Positions 14,065 through 21,294 of a stretch of DNA of 22,727 nucleotides are shown in pieces. Position 1 is the stretch's first letter. Each line of letters opens with the position of its first letter. The notes below the pieces were generated by a model. It did no database searches, was not told the origin of the DNA, and saw nothing but the letters and a program-made list of their open reading frames with translations. Location: positions 1 to 22,727 of the forward strand of contig JBJTRI010000144.1 in assembly GCA_046076045.1 (NCBI GenBank), given 5' to 3'. The translations under genes and the position numbers were made by a program. The stretch comes from JAIOPA01 sp046076045 (GTDB lineage: Bacteria; Eisenbacteria; RBG-16-71-46).

Positions 14065-16116
14065 ATGAACCTGCGCTCCCCCCACCCGTGGCACGCCCCC
14101 GGCCTGCTCGTCGCGGGCCTCGCCGCCCTGTACGCCAGCGCACTCGGCACGGGCTTCATCAACGACGACTACCTGTTCCTCGAACAGGTGCGCCGCCACG
14201 GGTTCGTGGATGCGCTCCTCCACCCGGGCGGACTGGGCAACTACTTCCGACCACTCGCACGCGAGGTGTGGTTCGGGGTGCTGGCAGCGTTCTCGGGCGG
14301 CGACGCGCTCGTCTTCCACCTCGCGCAGTTCGCACTCTTCGCGGGCGCACTCGCACTGCTGGCCGACCTGCTCGCGGTCCTCGCGCCCCCGCGCACGCGC
14401 GTGATCGCGCCTGCGGCCATGGCGGGTGTGCTGTTCTTCGCGGTGCTGCCGCTCCAGCGCGTGAACCTGGCGTGGGTGTCGTGCTCGCAGGACCTCGTCG
14501 CGCTCGCCGGCTCGCTCGCCGCGCTGGCCGCGTTCCGGCGCGGGCGCACCGGAGTGGCGTTGCTGTGCTGGGCGGCCGCGTTGCTCGGCAAGGAGTCGGC
14601 GCTGCCCCTGCCCGCGGCGCTGTTCCTGTGGGCGTGGTGGATCGAGGGTGCGACCCCGCGCGCCGCACTCGCGCGCATCGGGCCGTTCGTGCTCGGGCTA
14701 CTGCCGTGGCTCGCGGGCACGCTGTGGTTGCGCGAGCACTCCACCAGCGCGGCCCGGCTGGTGTTCGCGCCCGACCATCTCGCGGCCGCGTTCGTGCACC
14801 TCGCGCAGACGCTCGCAGGGGTCGAGCATGCGGCCGGTTGGTGGCACTCGTGGGCCGACGCGCGCCCGTCGGTGCTCGCGTTCGCGCTCGTCGCCGCGGT
14901 GGCCCTGTTCCTGCCCGACCGCGCCGAACCCGCGCCCGCCGACGACCCACCCACCCCGGGCCGTGCGGTCCTCGTGCGGTTCGCGATCGCATGGCTGGTG
15001 CTGTTCACGCTCCCCATCGCACCGGTGGCCTACTACTGGAGCAGTTACTGGTACACGCTCGCCGCGGTCGGTGGCGCACTGCTGGTCACGCTCGCCGCCA
15101 CGCGCATCGCGCGCTGGTCGTGGGTCATGCTCTCGGGCGCGTTGCTGTGGTGGCACGCGGCCGGGGTGTCGGCGCCCGCATTCGCGGTGACCGAGGACCC
15201 GTGGGTGGGCACCTCGCACCTCACGCCGTTCTACCTCGAGCGCGCCGCCCGGTTGTCGCGCGACCTGCGCGCGGGCCTCGTGCGCGAGTTGCCCAAGGTC
15301 GGCGAGGGCACCCGACTGTTCTTCATCCAGTTGCCACCGTGGGCCGGGTTCCAGATGGGCAACGGCCCCTCGGTGCGGCACCTCTACCGCGACGACTCAC
15401 TGGAGTCGCACTTCTACTCGGCGTTCTCCGAGAGCACCGCGAGCGACCGACCGAGCCGATTCCTGTTCTGGGACGGGCGCGCGTTCACGCAGCCCTACGC
15501 GAACAGCCCCGACCCGTTCTTCCAGGTCGGCACCGACCTGTTGCTGCTCGACCGCCCGGCGGGCGCGCGCTGGGCGTTCCGGCGCGGACTCGAAGCCGGT
15601 GGCGAGCGCCTCGACCACTGGTACTGGCTCGGCTGGGCGGCATTGTGGGAGGGCGACCGCGCGCTCGCCGAACGCGCGTGGCGCGAGTGGGGCGCGCGCG
15701 ACGACAGCACGCAGCGCATCGTGTGGTTGCGCAAGGCCAAGGGTTCGCTCGAGGACGGCGACACGCTACAGGCCCGCCGCCAGCTGCTCGAGGCGGTGCG
15801 CGCCGGGATCGGCCAGCCCGAGGCGCACGCAGTGCTCGGTGAACTGCTGCAGCCCGTCAACGCCAAGTACGCGCTGCTCGAACGGCTCGTCGCCGCGCGC
15901 CTCAAGCCCGACGACTGGCTGGCGCGGCGCGACCTCGTGAGCGGTCTGGTCGAGGTGCGTCTCGACGAACCGGCCGCACGCGAGCTCGCAGCCCTGCAGC
16001 GCCTGCTGCCGCGCTGGCACAACGACGACGTGGTGGTGCGCCTCGACTCGCTGCTCGCGGCGCGCCGCGCGCCGCGCGAGGGCGTGGTGACGTTCGGGGC
16101 CGGGGGGACGCGATGA
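14065..16116 (+). CDS. GT-C-like polytopic membrane protein with C-terminal TPR-like region
   Basis: This 683-aa protein has about ten to eleven predicted membrane helices in residues 12-370, followed by a soluble region of about 300 residues. Right after TM1 is FINDDYLF (Asp34-Asp35), then NYFRPLAREVWF. Further on comes LLGKESALPLP. This combination of an acidic pair in the first loop, a Y-x-RP-L motif and K-E before a helix is typical of the GT-C glycosyltransferase superfamily and of TMTC-type TPR membrane proteins. The C-terminal part has repeated helical segments such as LDHWYWLGWAALWEGDRALAERAWREWG and a region at LLEAVRAGIGQPEAHAVLGELL that read like TPRs. No substrate can be assigned and enzymatic activity is inference. 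The ATG at 14065 lacks a ribosome binding site. The stop overlaps the next gene as ATGA. Confidence 0.75.
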   Translation: MNLRSPHPWHAPGLLVAGLAALYASALGTGFINDDYLFLEQVRRHGFVDALLHPGGLGNYFRPLAREVWFGVLAAFSGGDALVFHLAQFALFAGALALLADLLAVLAPPRTRVIAPAAMAGVLFFAVLPLQRVNLAWVSCSQDLVALAGSLAALAAFRRGRTGVALLCWAAALLGKESALPLPAALFLWAWWIEGATPRAALARIGPFVLGLLPWLAGTLWLREHSTSAARLVFAPDHLAAAFVHLAQTLAGVEHAAGWWHSWADARPSVLAFALVAAVALFLPDRAEPAPADDPPTPGRAVLVRFAIAWLVLFTLPIAPVAYYWSSYWYTLAAVGGALLVTLAATRIARWSWVMLSGALLWWHAAGVSAPAFAVTEDPWVGTSHLTPFYLERAARLSRDLRAGLVRELPKVGEGTRLFFIQLPPWAGFQMGNGPSVRHLYRDDSLESHFYSAFSESTASDRPSRFLFWDGRAFTQPYANSPDPFFQVGTDLLLLDRPAGARWAFRRGLEAGGERLDHWYWLGWAALWEGDRALAERAWREWGARDDSTQRIVWLRKAKGSLEDGDTLQARRQLLEAVRAGIGQPEAHAVLGELLQPVNAKYALLERLVAARLKPDDWLARRDLVSGLVEVRLDEPAARELAALQRLLPRWHNDDVVVRLDSLLAARRAPREGVVTFGAGGTR

Positions 16117-17111
16117 CGCGCGGACGGGTGTGGAACCTGGAGTTCGACAGCGCGGTGCTGCGCGGCAACGCGGCCGGCGACCCGCACGTGCGGCGCATCC
16201 CGGTCTGGCTGCCGCCGTCGTACGACTCCGAGCCGACGCGGCGCTACCCGGTGCTCGTGGCACTCACCGGTTTCGGTAGCCGCGGGCGGGCATTGCTCAA
16301 CGACAACCCGTGGAGCCCGTCGCTCGACGACCGGCTCGACGCCCTCGTCGCCGCCGGCCACCCCGAGTGCATCGTGGTGATGCCCGACGGCTACACGCGC
16401 TACGGCGGCGCGCAGTACATGGACTCACCCGTGACGGGCGCCTACGAGACGCACCTCGTGCACGAACTGCTGCCGTGGCTCGACGCCCACCTGCGCACGC
16501 TGCCCGCCCCCGCGCACCGCGCGCTCGCGGGCAAGTCGTCGGGCGGGTTCGCGGCACTCCGGTTGGGCATGCGCCACCCCGACGTGTTCGGTGCGATCGC
16601 CAGCCACAGCGGCGACCTCATGTTCGAGTGGTGCTACGCGCCCGACTTCCCGCGCGCGTGCAGCGTGCTGCAGGAGGCGGGCGGCGTGCGCCGGTTCCTC
16701 GAGGCGTGGGACCGCAAGCCGCAGAAGGGCAAGGACGACTTCCTCGCGTTCAACATCGTGGGCATGGCGGCGTGCTACTCGCCCGACGCGGACGCCGAAC
16801 TCGGGATCGCGCTGCCGTTCGACCTCGCCACCGGCACCCCGCGCCCCGAGGTGTTCGAACGCTGGCTCGCGCACGACCCGCTGCGCATGTTGCCCGCGCA
16901 CGCCGACGCACTCCGCGGCATGCGGCTGGTGTACCTCGACTGCGGCACGCGCGACGAGTACCACCTGCACCACGGGGCCCGCGCGTTCGCGCGCGCGCTC
17001 ACCGCGGCGGGCATCGCGCACGTGCACGAGGAGTTCGCCGACGGTCACATGAACCTCGGCTACCGCTGGGACCACAGCCTGCCGCGCCTGCTCGGAGCGA
17101 TCGCACCATGA
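16113..17111 (+). CDS. Alpha/beta-hydrolase of the esterase (Fes/antigen 85-like) family
   Basis: The 332-aa product has no signal peptide or membrane helix. It opens with a short beta-region (IPVWLPPSYDSE...RYPVLVALTGFG) characteristic of enterochelin-esterase/S-formylglutathione-hydrolase-like enzymes. The nucleophile elbow is GKSSGG with Ser142 (G-x-S-x-G); the likely acid is Asp281 in CGTRDEYHL, and the likely base is His312 in DGHMNLGYRW. All three therefore appear present in the right order. It overlaps the upstream GT-C-like gene and the downstream ABC ATPase gene by ATGA each, so the three are surely co-translated. It could hydrolyse an ester on whatever the operon handles (an acylated glycan, siderophore or lipid); this is inference. 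A housekeeping carboxylesterase role is the alternative. Confidence 0.82.
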   Translation: MTRGRVWNLEFDSAVLRGNAAGDPHVRRIPVWLPPSYDSEPTRRYPVLVALTGFGSRGRALLNDNPWSPSLDDRLDALVAAGHPECIVVMPDGYTRYGGAQYMDSPVTGAYETHLVHELLPWLDAHLRTLPAPAHRALAGKSSGGFAALRLGMRHPDVFGAIASHSGDLMFEWCYAPDFPRACSVLQEAGGVRRFLEAWDRKPQKGKDDFLAFNIVGMAACYSPDADAELGIALPFDLATGTPRPEVFERWLAHDPLRMLPAHADALRGMRLVYLDCGTRDEYHLHHGARAFARALTAAGIAHVHEEFADGHMNLGYRWDHSLPRLLGAIAP

Positions 17112-17836
17112 GCAGCGCACCGCTGCGGGTCGAGGGATTGGTGCGCCGCTTCGGGACGCGCACCGTGCTCGACGGGGTCTCGCTCGAGGTGCCCGCGGGC
17201 ACCATCGTGGGCTTCCTCGGCGCGAACGGTGCGGGCAAGACCACCGCGCTCCGCTGCATCACCGGCCTGCTCGGCCTGCACGGCGGTCACGTCACGGTGG
17301 CGGGGGCCGACCTGCTGCGCGAGCCCACGGCGGCGCGCGCGCGCTACGGGTTCGTGCCCGACCGTCCGTTCCTGTACGAGCGCCTGAGCGCGCGTGAGTT
17401 CCTGGACTTCGTGGGCGCGCTGCACGGCCTCGACCCCGCCGCGGCTCGCATGCGCGCCGACCTCCTGCTCGCACGGCTGGGGCTCGCGGAGCACGCCGAC
17501 CGCACGCTCGACGGCTACTCGCTCGGCATGCGCCAGAAGACCGCGATCGCGGCCGCGCTGCTGCACGCGCCCACGTTGCTGCTGCTCGACGAACCGCTCA
17601 ACGGCCTCGACCCGCCCTCCACGCGCGTGCTCAAGGAACTACTGCGTGAGCACGCCGAGTCCGGCGGCGGGGTGCTCGTGAGCACGCACCTGCTCGACGT
17701 GGCCGAGCACCTGTGCGACCGCGTCGTGCTGCTGCGCTCGGGGCGCGTCGTCGCCGCCGGAACGCTGGACGAGTTGCGTCAGGGCGACCCCACGCGCTCG
17801 CTCGAGGACGTCTTCCTGAGGCTCACCGCGTCGTGA
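17108..17836 (+). CDS. ABC transporter ATP-binding protein
   Basis: The 242-aa ATPase has all motifs in order: Walker A GANGAGKTT (about residues 38-46), the Q-loop region FVPDRPFLYERLSARE, the signature YSLGMRQK (a variant of LSGGQ with SLGM, common in exporter ATPases of the CcmA/ABC-2 class), Walker B LLLLDEP with the adjacent D-loop NGLD, and the H-loop STH. The Q-loop position reads P-D rather than the usual Q, as in several ABC-2 ATPases. The ATG at 17108 overlaps the esterase stop (ATGA) and its own stop overlaps the permease GTG (GTGA). It energises the membrane partner encoded next. Confidence 0.93.
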   Translation: MSSAPLRVEGLVRRFGTRTVLDGVSLEVPAGTIVGFLGANGAGKTTALRCITGLLGLHGGHVTVAGADLLREPTAARARYGFVPDRPFLYERLSAREFLDFVGALHGLDPAAARMRADLLLARLGLAEHADRTLDGYSLGMRQKTAIAAALLHAPTLLLLDEPLNGLDPPSTRVLKELLREHAESGGGVLVSTHLLDVAEHLCDRVVLLRSGRVVAAGTLDELRQGDPTRSLEDVFLRLTAS

Positions 17837-19377
17837 GGTGGGCGGGCGTGGTGCGCGCCGGGCTGCGGCTCGGCACGCGCGCGGTCGTGAACGGCCACCG
17901 CCCGGGACGCGAGGCGATCTCGGCCGTGTTGCTCGTGCTGCTCGCCACCGCACTGTTCCTGACGCTCTCGAGCCTGCTCGAGGGCGTCGCGAACCGACCC
18001 GACGCCGCGCTCCTCACCCGGCTCGTGCTCGGCTGGGCGTTCACGATCGCGGGCCTGCTCACGCTGGCGAGCGCACTGCAGGAGACCGTGGGCCAGCTCG
18101 TGACCGCACCCGACCTGCCCCTGCTGCGCACCACGCCCATCGGCACCACGCACCTGCTCGCGATCAAGGTCGCGGCCGTGCTGCCGCGCACCCTGTTCAG
18201 CGTGCTCGGCATCGCGCTGCCCGCCGCGCTCGCGTGGTCGGCCCTGCACCCGGGGACGTCGCTGATCGGCATCGTGCTGGCACTCGTCACGCTGTGGGCG
18301 GTCGCGACCGGGGCCGGTGTGGCGCTGGCGTTGCCGCTGCTGCGCCTCGTCCCGACGACGGTCGTGACCCCGGCCCTTCACCTGCTCTCGACCACGGGCT
18401 TCGTGGTCGGTTGGCTCGCGCAGGCGCTCATCGCCCCGCGCGTGGTCACGACCGTGCTCGAGGGCCGCTTCGACGCCGCGCTCATCGCGCCACCGCCCGC
18501 GTGGTCGCCGGCCACGCGCGCCGCGCACCTGTTGACCGACGGCGCGCGGGGAGCCGACCTGCTCGTCTGCGTGGCGTGGTCGGGACTCGCACTCGTGCTC
18601 GCCGCGGTGGTCGCGAACCGCCTGCTCGACCCGCTCCACGAGCGCGCCACGCTCGCTCCGATGCGCAGCGTGACGGCCCGCGAGCCCCGACGCGGGCTCG
18701 TGCGCGCGTTCCTCGCACGCGACGCCGCGCTGGTGCTGCGCGACTGGACGATCACGCTCGAGGCGCTGGCTCAGTTCGCGGTCTGGATGCTGCTCCCGCT
18801 CGCCGCGCTGCCGCTCGTGCCGCTCGAGCCCACGGTGCTCGCCCGCATCATGATGGTCTCGCTCGCGCTGAGCCTCGGGCTCGACCTCGCCGCGCGCGCG
18901 CTGCCGCTCGAGCACGCCGCACTCGCATGGTCGCGCCTCACGCGCGTCTCGCCGGTGCGCTGGGTCGTGCTGCGCGCGGTGGGCGTGGCGGTGGCGGGCA
19001 CGGTGGTGCTGCTCGTGGGTTGGGGCGTGGTGGCGATCGCGCTGCGCCTCCCGCTGCGCGCCGCGGCCGACGTGCTCGCGTTCGCGGCGGGTGCGGCGGC
19101 GGCGGCCATCGGCGTCGGGTTCGCGCTCGGGGCCTGGTTCGGCGACCTCGAGTGGCGCGATCCGCGCCTCATGCTGGGTCACAGCGGCCGCATGGTCGGT
19201 GCGCTCGGCATGCTGCTGCTGTCCACCGGTTGGGTGCTGTGGGCGCACCGGCTCGGACCGGAGCCCGCGCCGCTCGCACTCAGCGGCGTCGGGTTGGTGA
19301 TGGGCGGCGCGATCGGGGCCGTCGGCATGGTGCTCGCGGCACGCGGGATCGAGCGACAAGAGTTCACCTCCCGCTGA
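17833..19377 (+). CDS. ABC-2-like exporter permease
   Basis: The 514-aa protein has about ten to twelve hydrophobic helices and no soluble domain. After an N-terminal cytoplasmic segment (VRAGLRLGTRAVVNGHRPGR) comes TM1. Near residue 90 is ETVGQLVTAPDLPLLRTTPI followed by THLLAIKV, the usual coupling region of ABC-2-type exporter subunits (LLxxPxxxxxLLxxK). A second half with RRGLVRAFLARDAALVLRDW repeats the arrangement, so the protein may be an internal duplication equivalent to two half-permeases. The GTG start at 17833 overlaps the ATPase stop by 4 bp. It is the last gene of the four-gene operon. The export substrate is unknown. The 139 bp after it contain the candidate promoter of the next unit. 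Confidence 0.85.
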   Translation: MRWAGVVRAGLRLGTRAVVNGHRPGREAISAVLLVLLATALFLTLSSLLEGVANRPDAALLTRLVLGWAFTIAGLLTLASALQETVGQLVTAPDLPLLRTTPIGTTHLLAIKVAAVLPRTLFSVLGIALPAALAWSALHPGTSLIGIVLALVTLWAVATGAGVALALPLLRLVPTTVVTPALHLLSTTGFVVGWLAQALIAPRVVTTVLEGRFDAALIAPPPAWSPATRAAHLLTDGARGADLLVCVAWSGLALVLAAVVANRLLDPLHERATLAPMRSVTAREPRRGLVRAFLARDAALVLRDWTITLEALAQFAVWMLLPLAALPLVPLEPTVLARIMMVSLALSLGLDLAARALPLEHAALAWSRLTRVSPVRWVVLRAVGVAVAGTVVLLVGWGVVAIALRLPLRAAADVLAFAAGAAAAAIGVGFALGAWFGDLEWRDPRLMLGHSGRMVGALGMLLLSTGWVLWAHRLGPEPAPLALSGVGLVMGGAIGAVGMVLAARGIERQEFTSR

Positions 19378-19397
19378 CCTTTGGTTCGGGCCCGCGG

Positions 19398-19426
19398 TTG
19401 ACGCGGCCGGGACCGCGGCGCACAGT
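19398..19426 (+). promoter_or_regulatory. Candidate promoter of the receiver/CoA-binding pair
   Basis: TTGACG (19398-19403) is followed after 17 bp by CACAGT (19421-19426). The -35 is good (5 of 6) and the -10 poor (3 of 6). The leader to the TTG start would be about 85 bp. The TTGACG hexamer is the same as in the rpmH promoter. Confidence 0.4.
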
Positions 19427-19516
19427 CGCGTTTCGCAGTCCTGCGCACATCGCACCCCCGACGCCGACGCGGTCCCCCGCCCCCCGAGCCGCCCGGCCAC
19501 GCACTGGAGCGCACCC

Positions 19517-19915
19517 TTGAGTCCTCTCGCCGGTCGCCGCGTCATCGCGGTGGTCCCCGACCTGTTCTTCGCCACCCGGATCGCCGCCACCGCCAAGCTG
19601 AGCGGCGTCGAACTGGAGCTGGTGCCCGTCCCGCGCGCCGCGGCCCGCATCGCGCAGGCCCCGCCCGCGCTGGTCCTCCTCGACCTGCACGCCAAGGACG
19701 CGCTCGCGCTCGTGGCCGAGGTCAAGCGCAACACCCCCGCGGTCCAGGTGGTGGGCTTCCTGTCGCACGTCGAGGTCTCGCTGCGGCGCGACGCGCTCGC
19801 GGCGGGTGCCGACGCCGCCATGCCACGCTCGCAGTTCACGCTCAAACTGGCGGCGTTGCTGTCGCGCGGGCTCGAGGCCGTGAACGAGCCCACGCCCGGC
19901 GGTCTGCCGTCGTGA
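19517..19915 (+). CDS. Degenerate CheY-like receiver-domain protein
   Basis: This 132-aa protein has the alternating beta/alpha pattern of a single receiver domain. beta1 is VIAVVPD, beta3 VLLDL with a candidate phospho-acceptor Asp56, beta4 VQVVGFLSH with Ser83 at the Thr/Ser switch, and beta5 ends in AGADAAMPRSQF. Two hallmarks are altered: the acidic pair after beta1 is reduced to one Asp (Asp15), and the conserved Lys after beta5 is Arg104. It may therefore be a non-phosphorylated or stand-alone pseudo-receiver. The start is TTG at 19517 with GGAG seven bases upstream. Its stop overlaps the next gene as GTGA, coupling it to a CoA-binding protein. Confidence 0.78.
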   Translation: MSPLAGRRVIAVVPDLFFATRIAATAKLSGVELELVPVPRAAARIAQAPPALVLLDLHAKDALALVAEVKRNTPAVQVVGFLSHVEVSLRRDALAAGADAAMPRSQFTLKLAALLSRGLEAVNEPTPGGLPS

Positions 19916-20358
19916 GCCCCGGCGCGCGGGTCGAGGACGACGCGACGCTCCACGACATCGTGCGCGCCATGCGCACCGTGGCCGTGCTCGGCATCAAGGA
20001 CGGCCGCGACCCCGACGCCCCGGCGTTCACCATCCCCAGCCTGCTCGTCGAGGACGGGGTGCGCGTGATCGGCGTGAACCCGGTCGTGAAGGAGGCGCTC
20101 GGCGCGCCCACGCTGGCCTCGCTCGCCGAACTGCCCGCGGGCGTGGACGTGCTCGACGTGTTCCGCCGCTCCGACGCCATCCCGGGCATCGCCGACGAGT
20201 TGCTGGCGCTGCCCGCCGCGCAGCGTCCGGCCGTGGTCTGGCTGCAGACCGGCATCCGCCACGACGAGGCCGCGGACCGGCTGGTCGCGGGCGGCTACCG
20301 CGTGGTGCAGGACCGCTGCCTCGGCGTCTACGCGCGCCGCGCCCGCCGCGCGCACTGA
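19912..20358 (+). CDS. CoA-binding protein (YccU family)
   Basis: The 148-aa product is a stand-alone Rossmann CoA-binding domain like that of succinyl-CoA synthetase alpha (YccU/COG1832 type). The pattern MRTVAVLGIKDGRDPDAPAFTIP at residues 20-42, the GVRVIGVNPVVKEALGAPTLASLAELP stretch, VDVLDVFRRSD, PAVVWLQTGIRHDEAADRL and the ending GYRVVQDRCLGV are typical. The function of the family is not established. The GTG start at 19912 overlaps the receiver gene stop by 4 bp. Confidence 0.88.
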   Translation: MSPGARVEDDATLHDIVRAMRTVAVLGIKDGRDPDAPAFTIPSLLVEDGVRVIGVNPVVKEALGAPTLASLAELPAGVDVLDVFRRSDAIPGIADELLALPAAQRPAVVWLQTGIRHDEAADRLVAGGYRVVQDRCLGVYARRARRAH

Positions 20359-20374
20359 GGTCGGTCGCCGCGGA

Positions 20375-20403
20375 CTGACGCGCACCGACGCGCTCGCTAT
20401 ACT
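20375..20403 (+). promoter_or_regulatory. Promoter of the que operon
   Basis: CTGACG (-35, 20375-20380) and TATACT (-10, 20398-20403) are separated by exactly 17 bp. The -10 differs from consensus at one position. Transcription would start near 20410, giving a leader of about 43 bases before the first ATG. Confidence 0.72.
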
Positions 20404-20421
20404 GCGCCCCGCACTCGCACC

Positions 20422-20437
20422 GGGGCGCGCGCGCCCC
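20422..20437 (+). promoter_or_regulatory. Perfect 16-bp palindrome in the que leader
   Basis: GGGGCGCGCGCGCCCC is its own reverse complement and ends three bases before the GGAGGAG ribosome binding site. Its left half can alternatively pair with GCGCCCC at 20404-20410, giving two mutually exclusive stems, although the upstream arm would mostly precede the predicted start of transcription. It may be an operator or a translation-controlling hairpin. It does not look like a known preQ1 riboswitch. Confidence 0.45.
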
Positions 20438-20452
20438 ACGGAGGAGACGGAC

Positions 20453-20617
20453 ATGAGCACGACGGACAAGGGCGCGGCCGCGGGCCGCGAGCGCATCTCG
20501 TGCCCGGGTTGCGGCCGCCACGACTGGGTCGTGTGGCCGAAGGACCAAGACACCTACCATTGGAAGTGCTTCAACTGCGACAAGACGTTCGACCTGCATC
20601 GCGGCGGCCGGCACTGA
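20453..20617 (+). CDS. 54-aa double-CxxC zinc-ribbon protein
   Basis: This short open frame has a strong ribosome binding site (GGAGGAG, 7-9 bases before ATG). It encodes a soluble protein with CPGC at residues 17-20 and CFNC at 39-42. Together these make a four-cysteine zinc ribbon with a 22-residue spacing containing DWVVWPKDQDTYHWK. The C-terminus is KTFDLHRGGRH. It is the first gene after the que promoter and lies 20 bp before queE, so it is co-transcribed with the 7-deazaguanine genes. No family name is recognised. It could be a nucleic-acid- or protein-binding adaptor or a metal carrier for the pathway; function is unknown. Confidence 0.8.
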   Translation: MSTTDKGAAAGRERISCPGCGRHDWVVWPKDQDTYHWKCFNCDKTFDLHRGGRH

Positions 20618-20637
20618 CCTCGGACGCCGCCACGGCG

Positions 20638-21294
20638 GTGACGCTGCGCGTCGCCGAGACGTTCCGGTCGCTGCAGGGTGAGGGACCGTCGGTCGGCACG
20701 CCCGCGCACTTCCTGCGCCTGCAGGGCTGCGACGTGGGCTGTCGCTGGTGCGACACCAAGTACACGTGGGACGCCGAGGGCGGGCAGGCCCGCACGATCG
20801 CCGAGGCGTTCGACGACCTGCGCGCACTCGGCGACGCTCCGCTACTCGTCGTGACGGGCGGCGAACCGCTCGCGCACCCCGGCGTGGACCGCCTGCTCGC
20901 CGCCGCCGTGGGCCGCTGGCCGCGCGTCGAGGTGGAGACCAGCGGCATCGTGCCGCCGCCGCTCGCGCACGAGCGCCTGCACTGGATGTGGTCGCCCAAG
21001 CTGCCGCGCGCCACCGAGGGTTGGGAGCGCACGTGGGCGCACGCCGCCGCGTTCCTCGCCGACCCGCGCACCACGGTGAAGCTGGTGGTGGGCGAGGGCG
21101 ACGAGGACGACGCCCTGCGGTTGCTCGCGGCGCACGCGATCCCGCATGCCCGCGTCATGCTGATGCCCGAGGGCATGACCGACGCCGCGCTCGCCGAGCG
21201 GGCGCGCGTCCTCGCCCCGTTCGCGCTGCGCGAAGGGTTGCGCCTGTCCCCGCGCCTGCACGTCTGGTTGTGGGGCGCCAAGCGAGGGGTATGA
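20638..21294 (+). CDS. queE: 7-carboxy-7-deazaguanine synthase QueE (radical SAM)
   Basis: QueE converts 6-carboxytetrahydropterin (from QueD) to 7-carboxy-7-deazaguanine. The 218-aa product starts MTLRVAETFRSLQGEG, and has the radical-SAM cluster ligands Cys31, Cys35 and Cys38 in CDVGCRWC, followed by DTKYTW as in QueE. LLVVTGGEPL and VEVETSG are further family landmarks. The GTG at 20638 is chosen because it places the conserved ETFxSLQGEG at the right distance from the N-terminus; the frame upstream is open but overlaps the zinc-ribbon gene. No clear ribosome binding site precedes it. The stop overlaps queC as ATGA. Confidence 0.93.
   Translation: MTLRVAETFRSLQGEGPSVGTPAHFLRLQGCDVGCRWCDTKYTWDAEGGQARTIAEAFDDLRALGDAPLLVVTGGEPLAHPGVDRLLAAAVGRWPRVEVETSGIVPPPLAHERLHWMWSPKLPRATEGWERTWAHAAAFLADPRTTVKLVVGEGDEDDALRLLAAHAIPHARVMLMPEGMTDAALAERARVLAPFALREGLRLSPRLHVWLWGAKRGV

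Noticed and set aside
16185..17030. CACGTG hexamers (for example GCACGTGC near 16187 and 17019, and one near 7198) as further parS sites
   Set aside because: They lack the flanking GTTTC/GAAAC arms and occur by chance in GC-rich coding DNA.
20404..20452. preQ1 riboswitch in the que leader
   Set aside because: The leader is only about 43 bases and fully GC-rich; none of the A-rich tail or pseudoknot sequence of preQ1 classes is seen.
17779..20553. A 924-codon minus-strand open frame opposite the permease, receiver and CoA-binding genes
   Set aside because: It is a shadow of real plus-strand genes, rich in Arg/Gly/His with no domain signatures or ribosome binding site.
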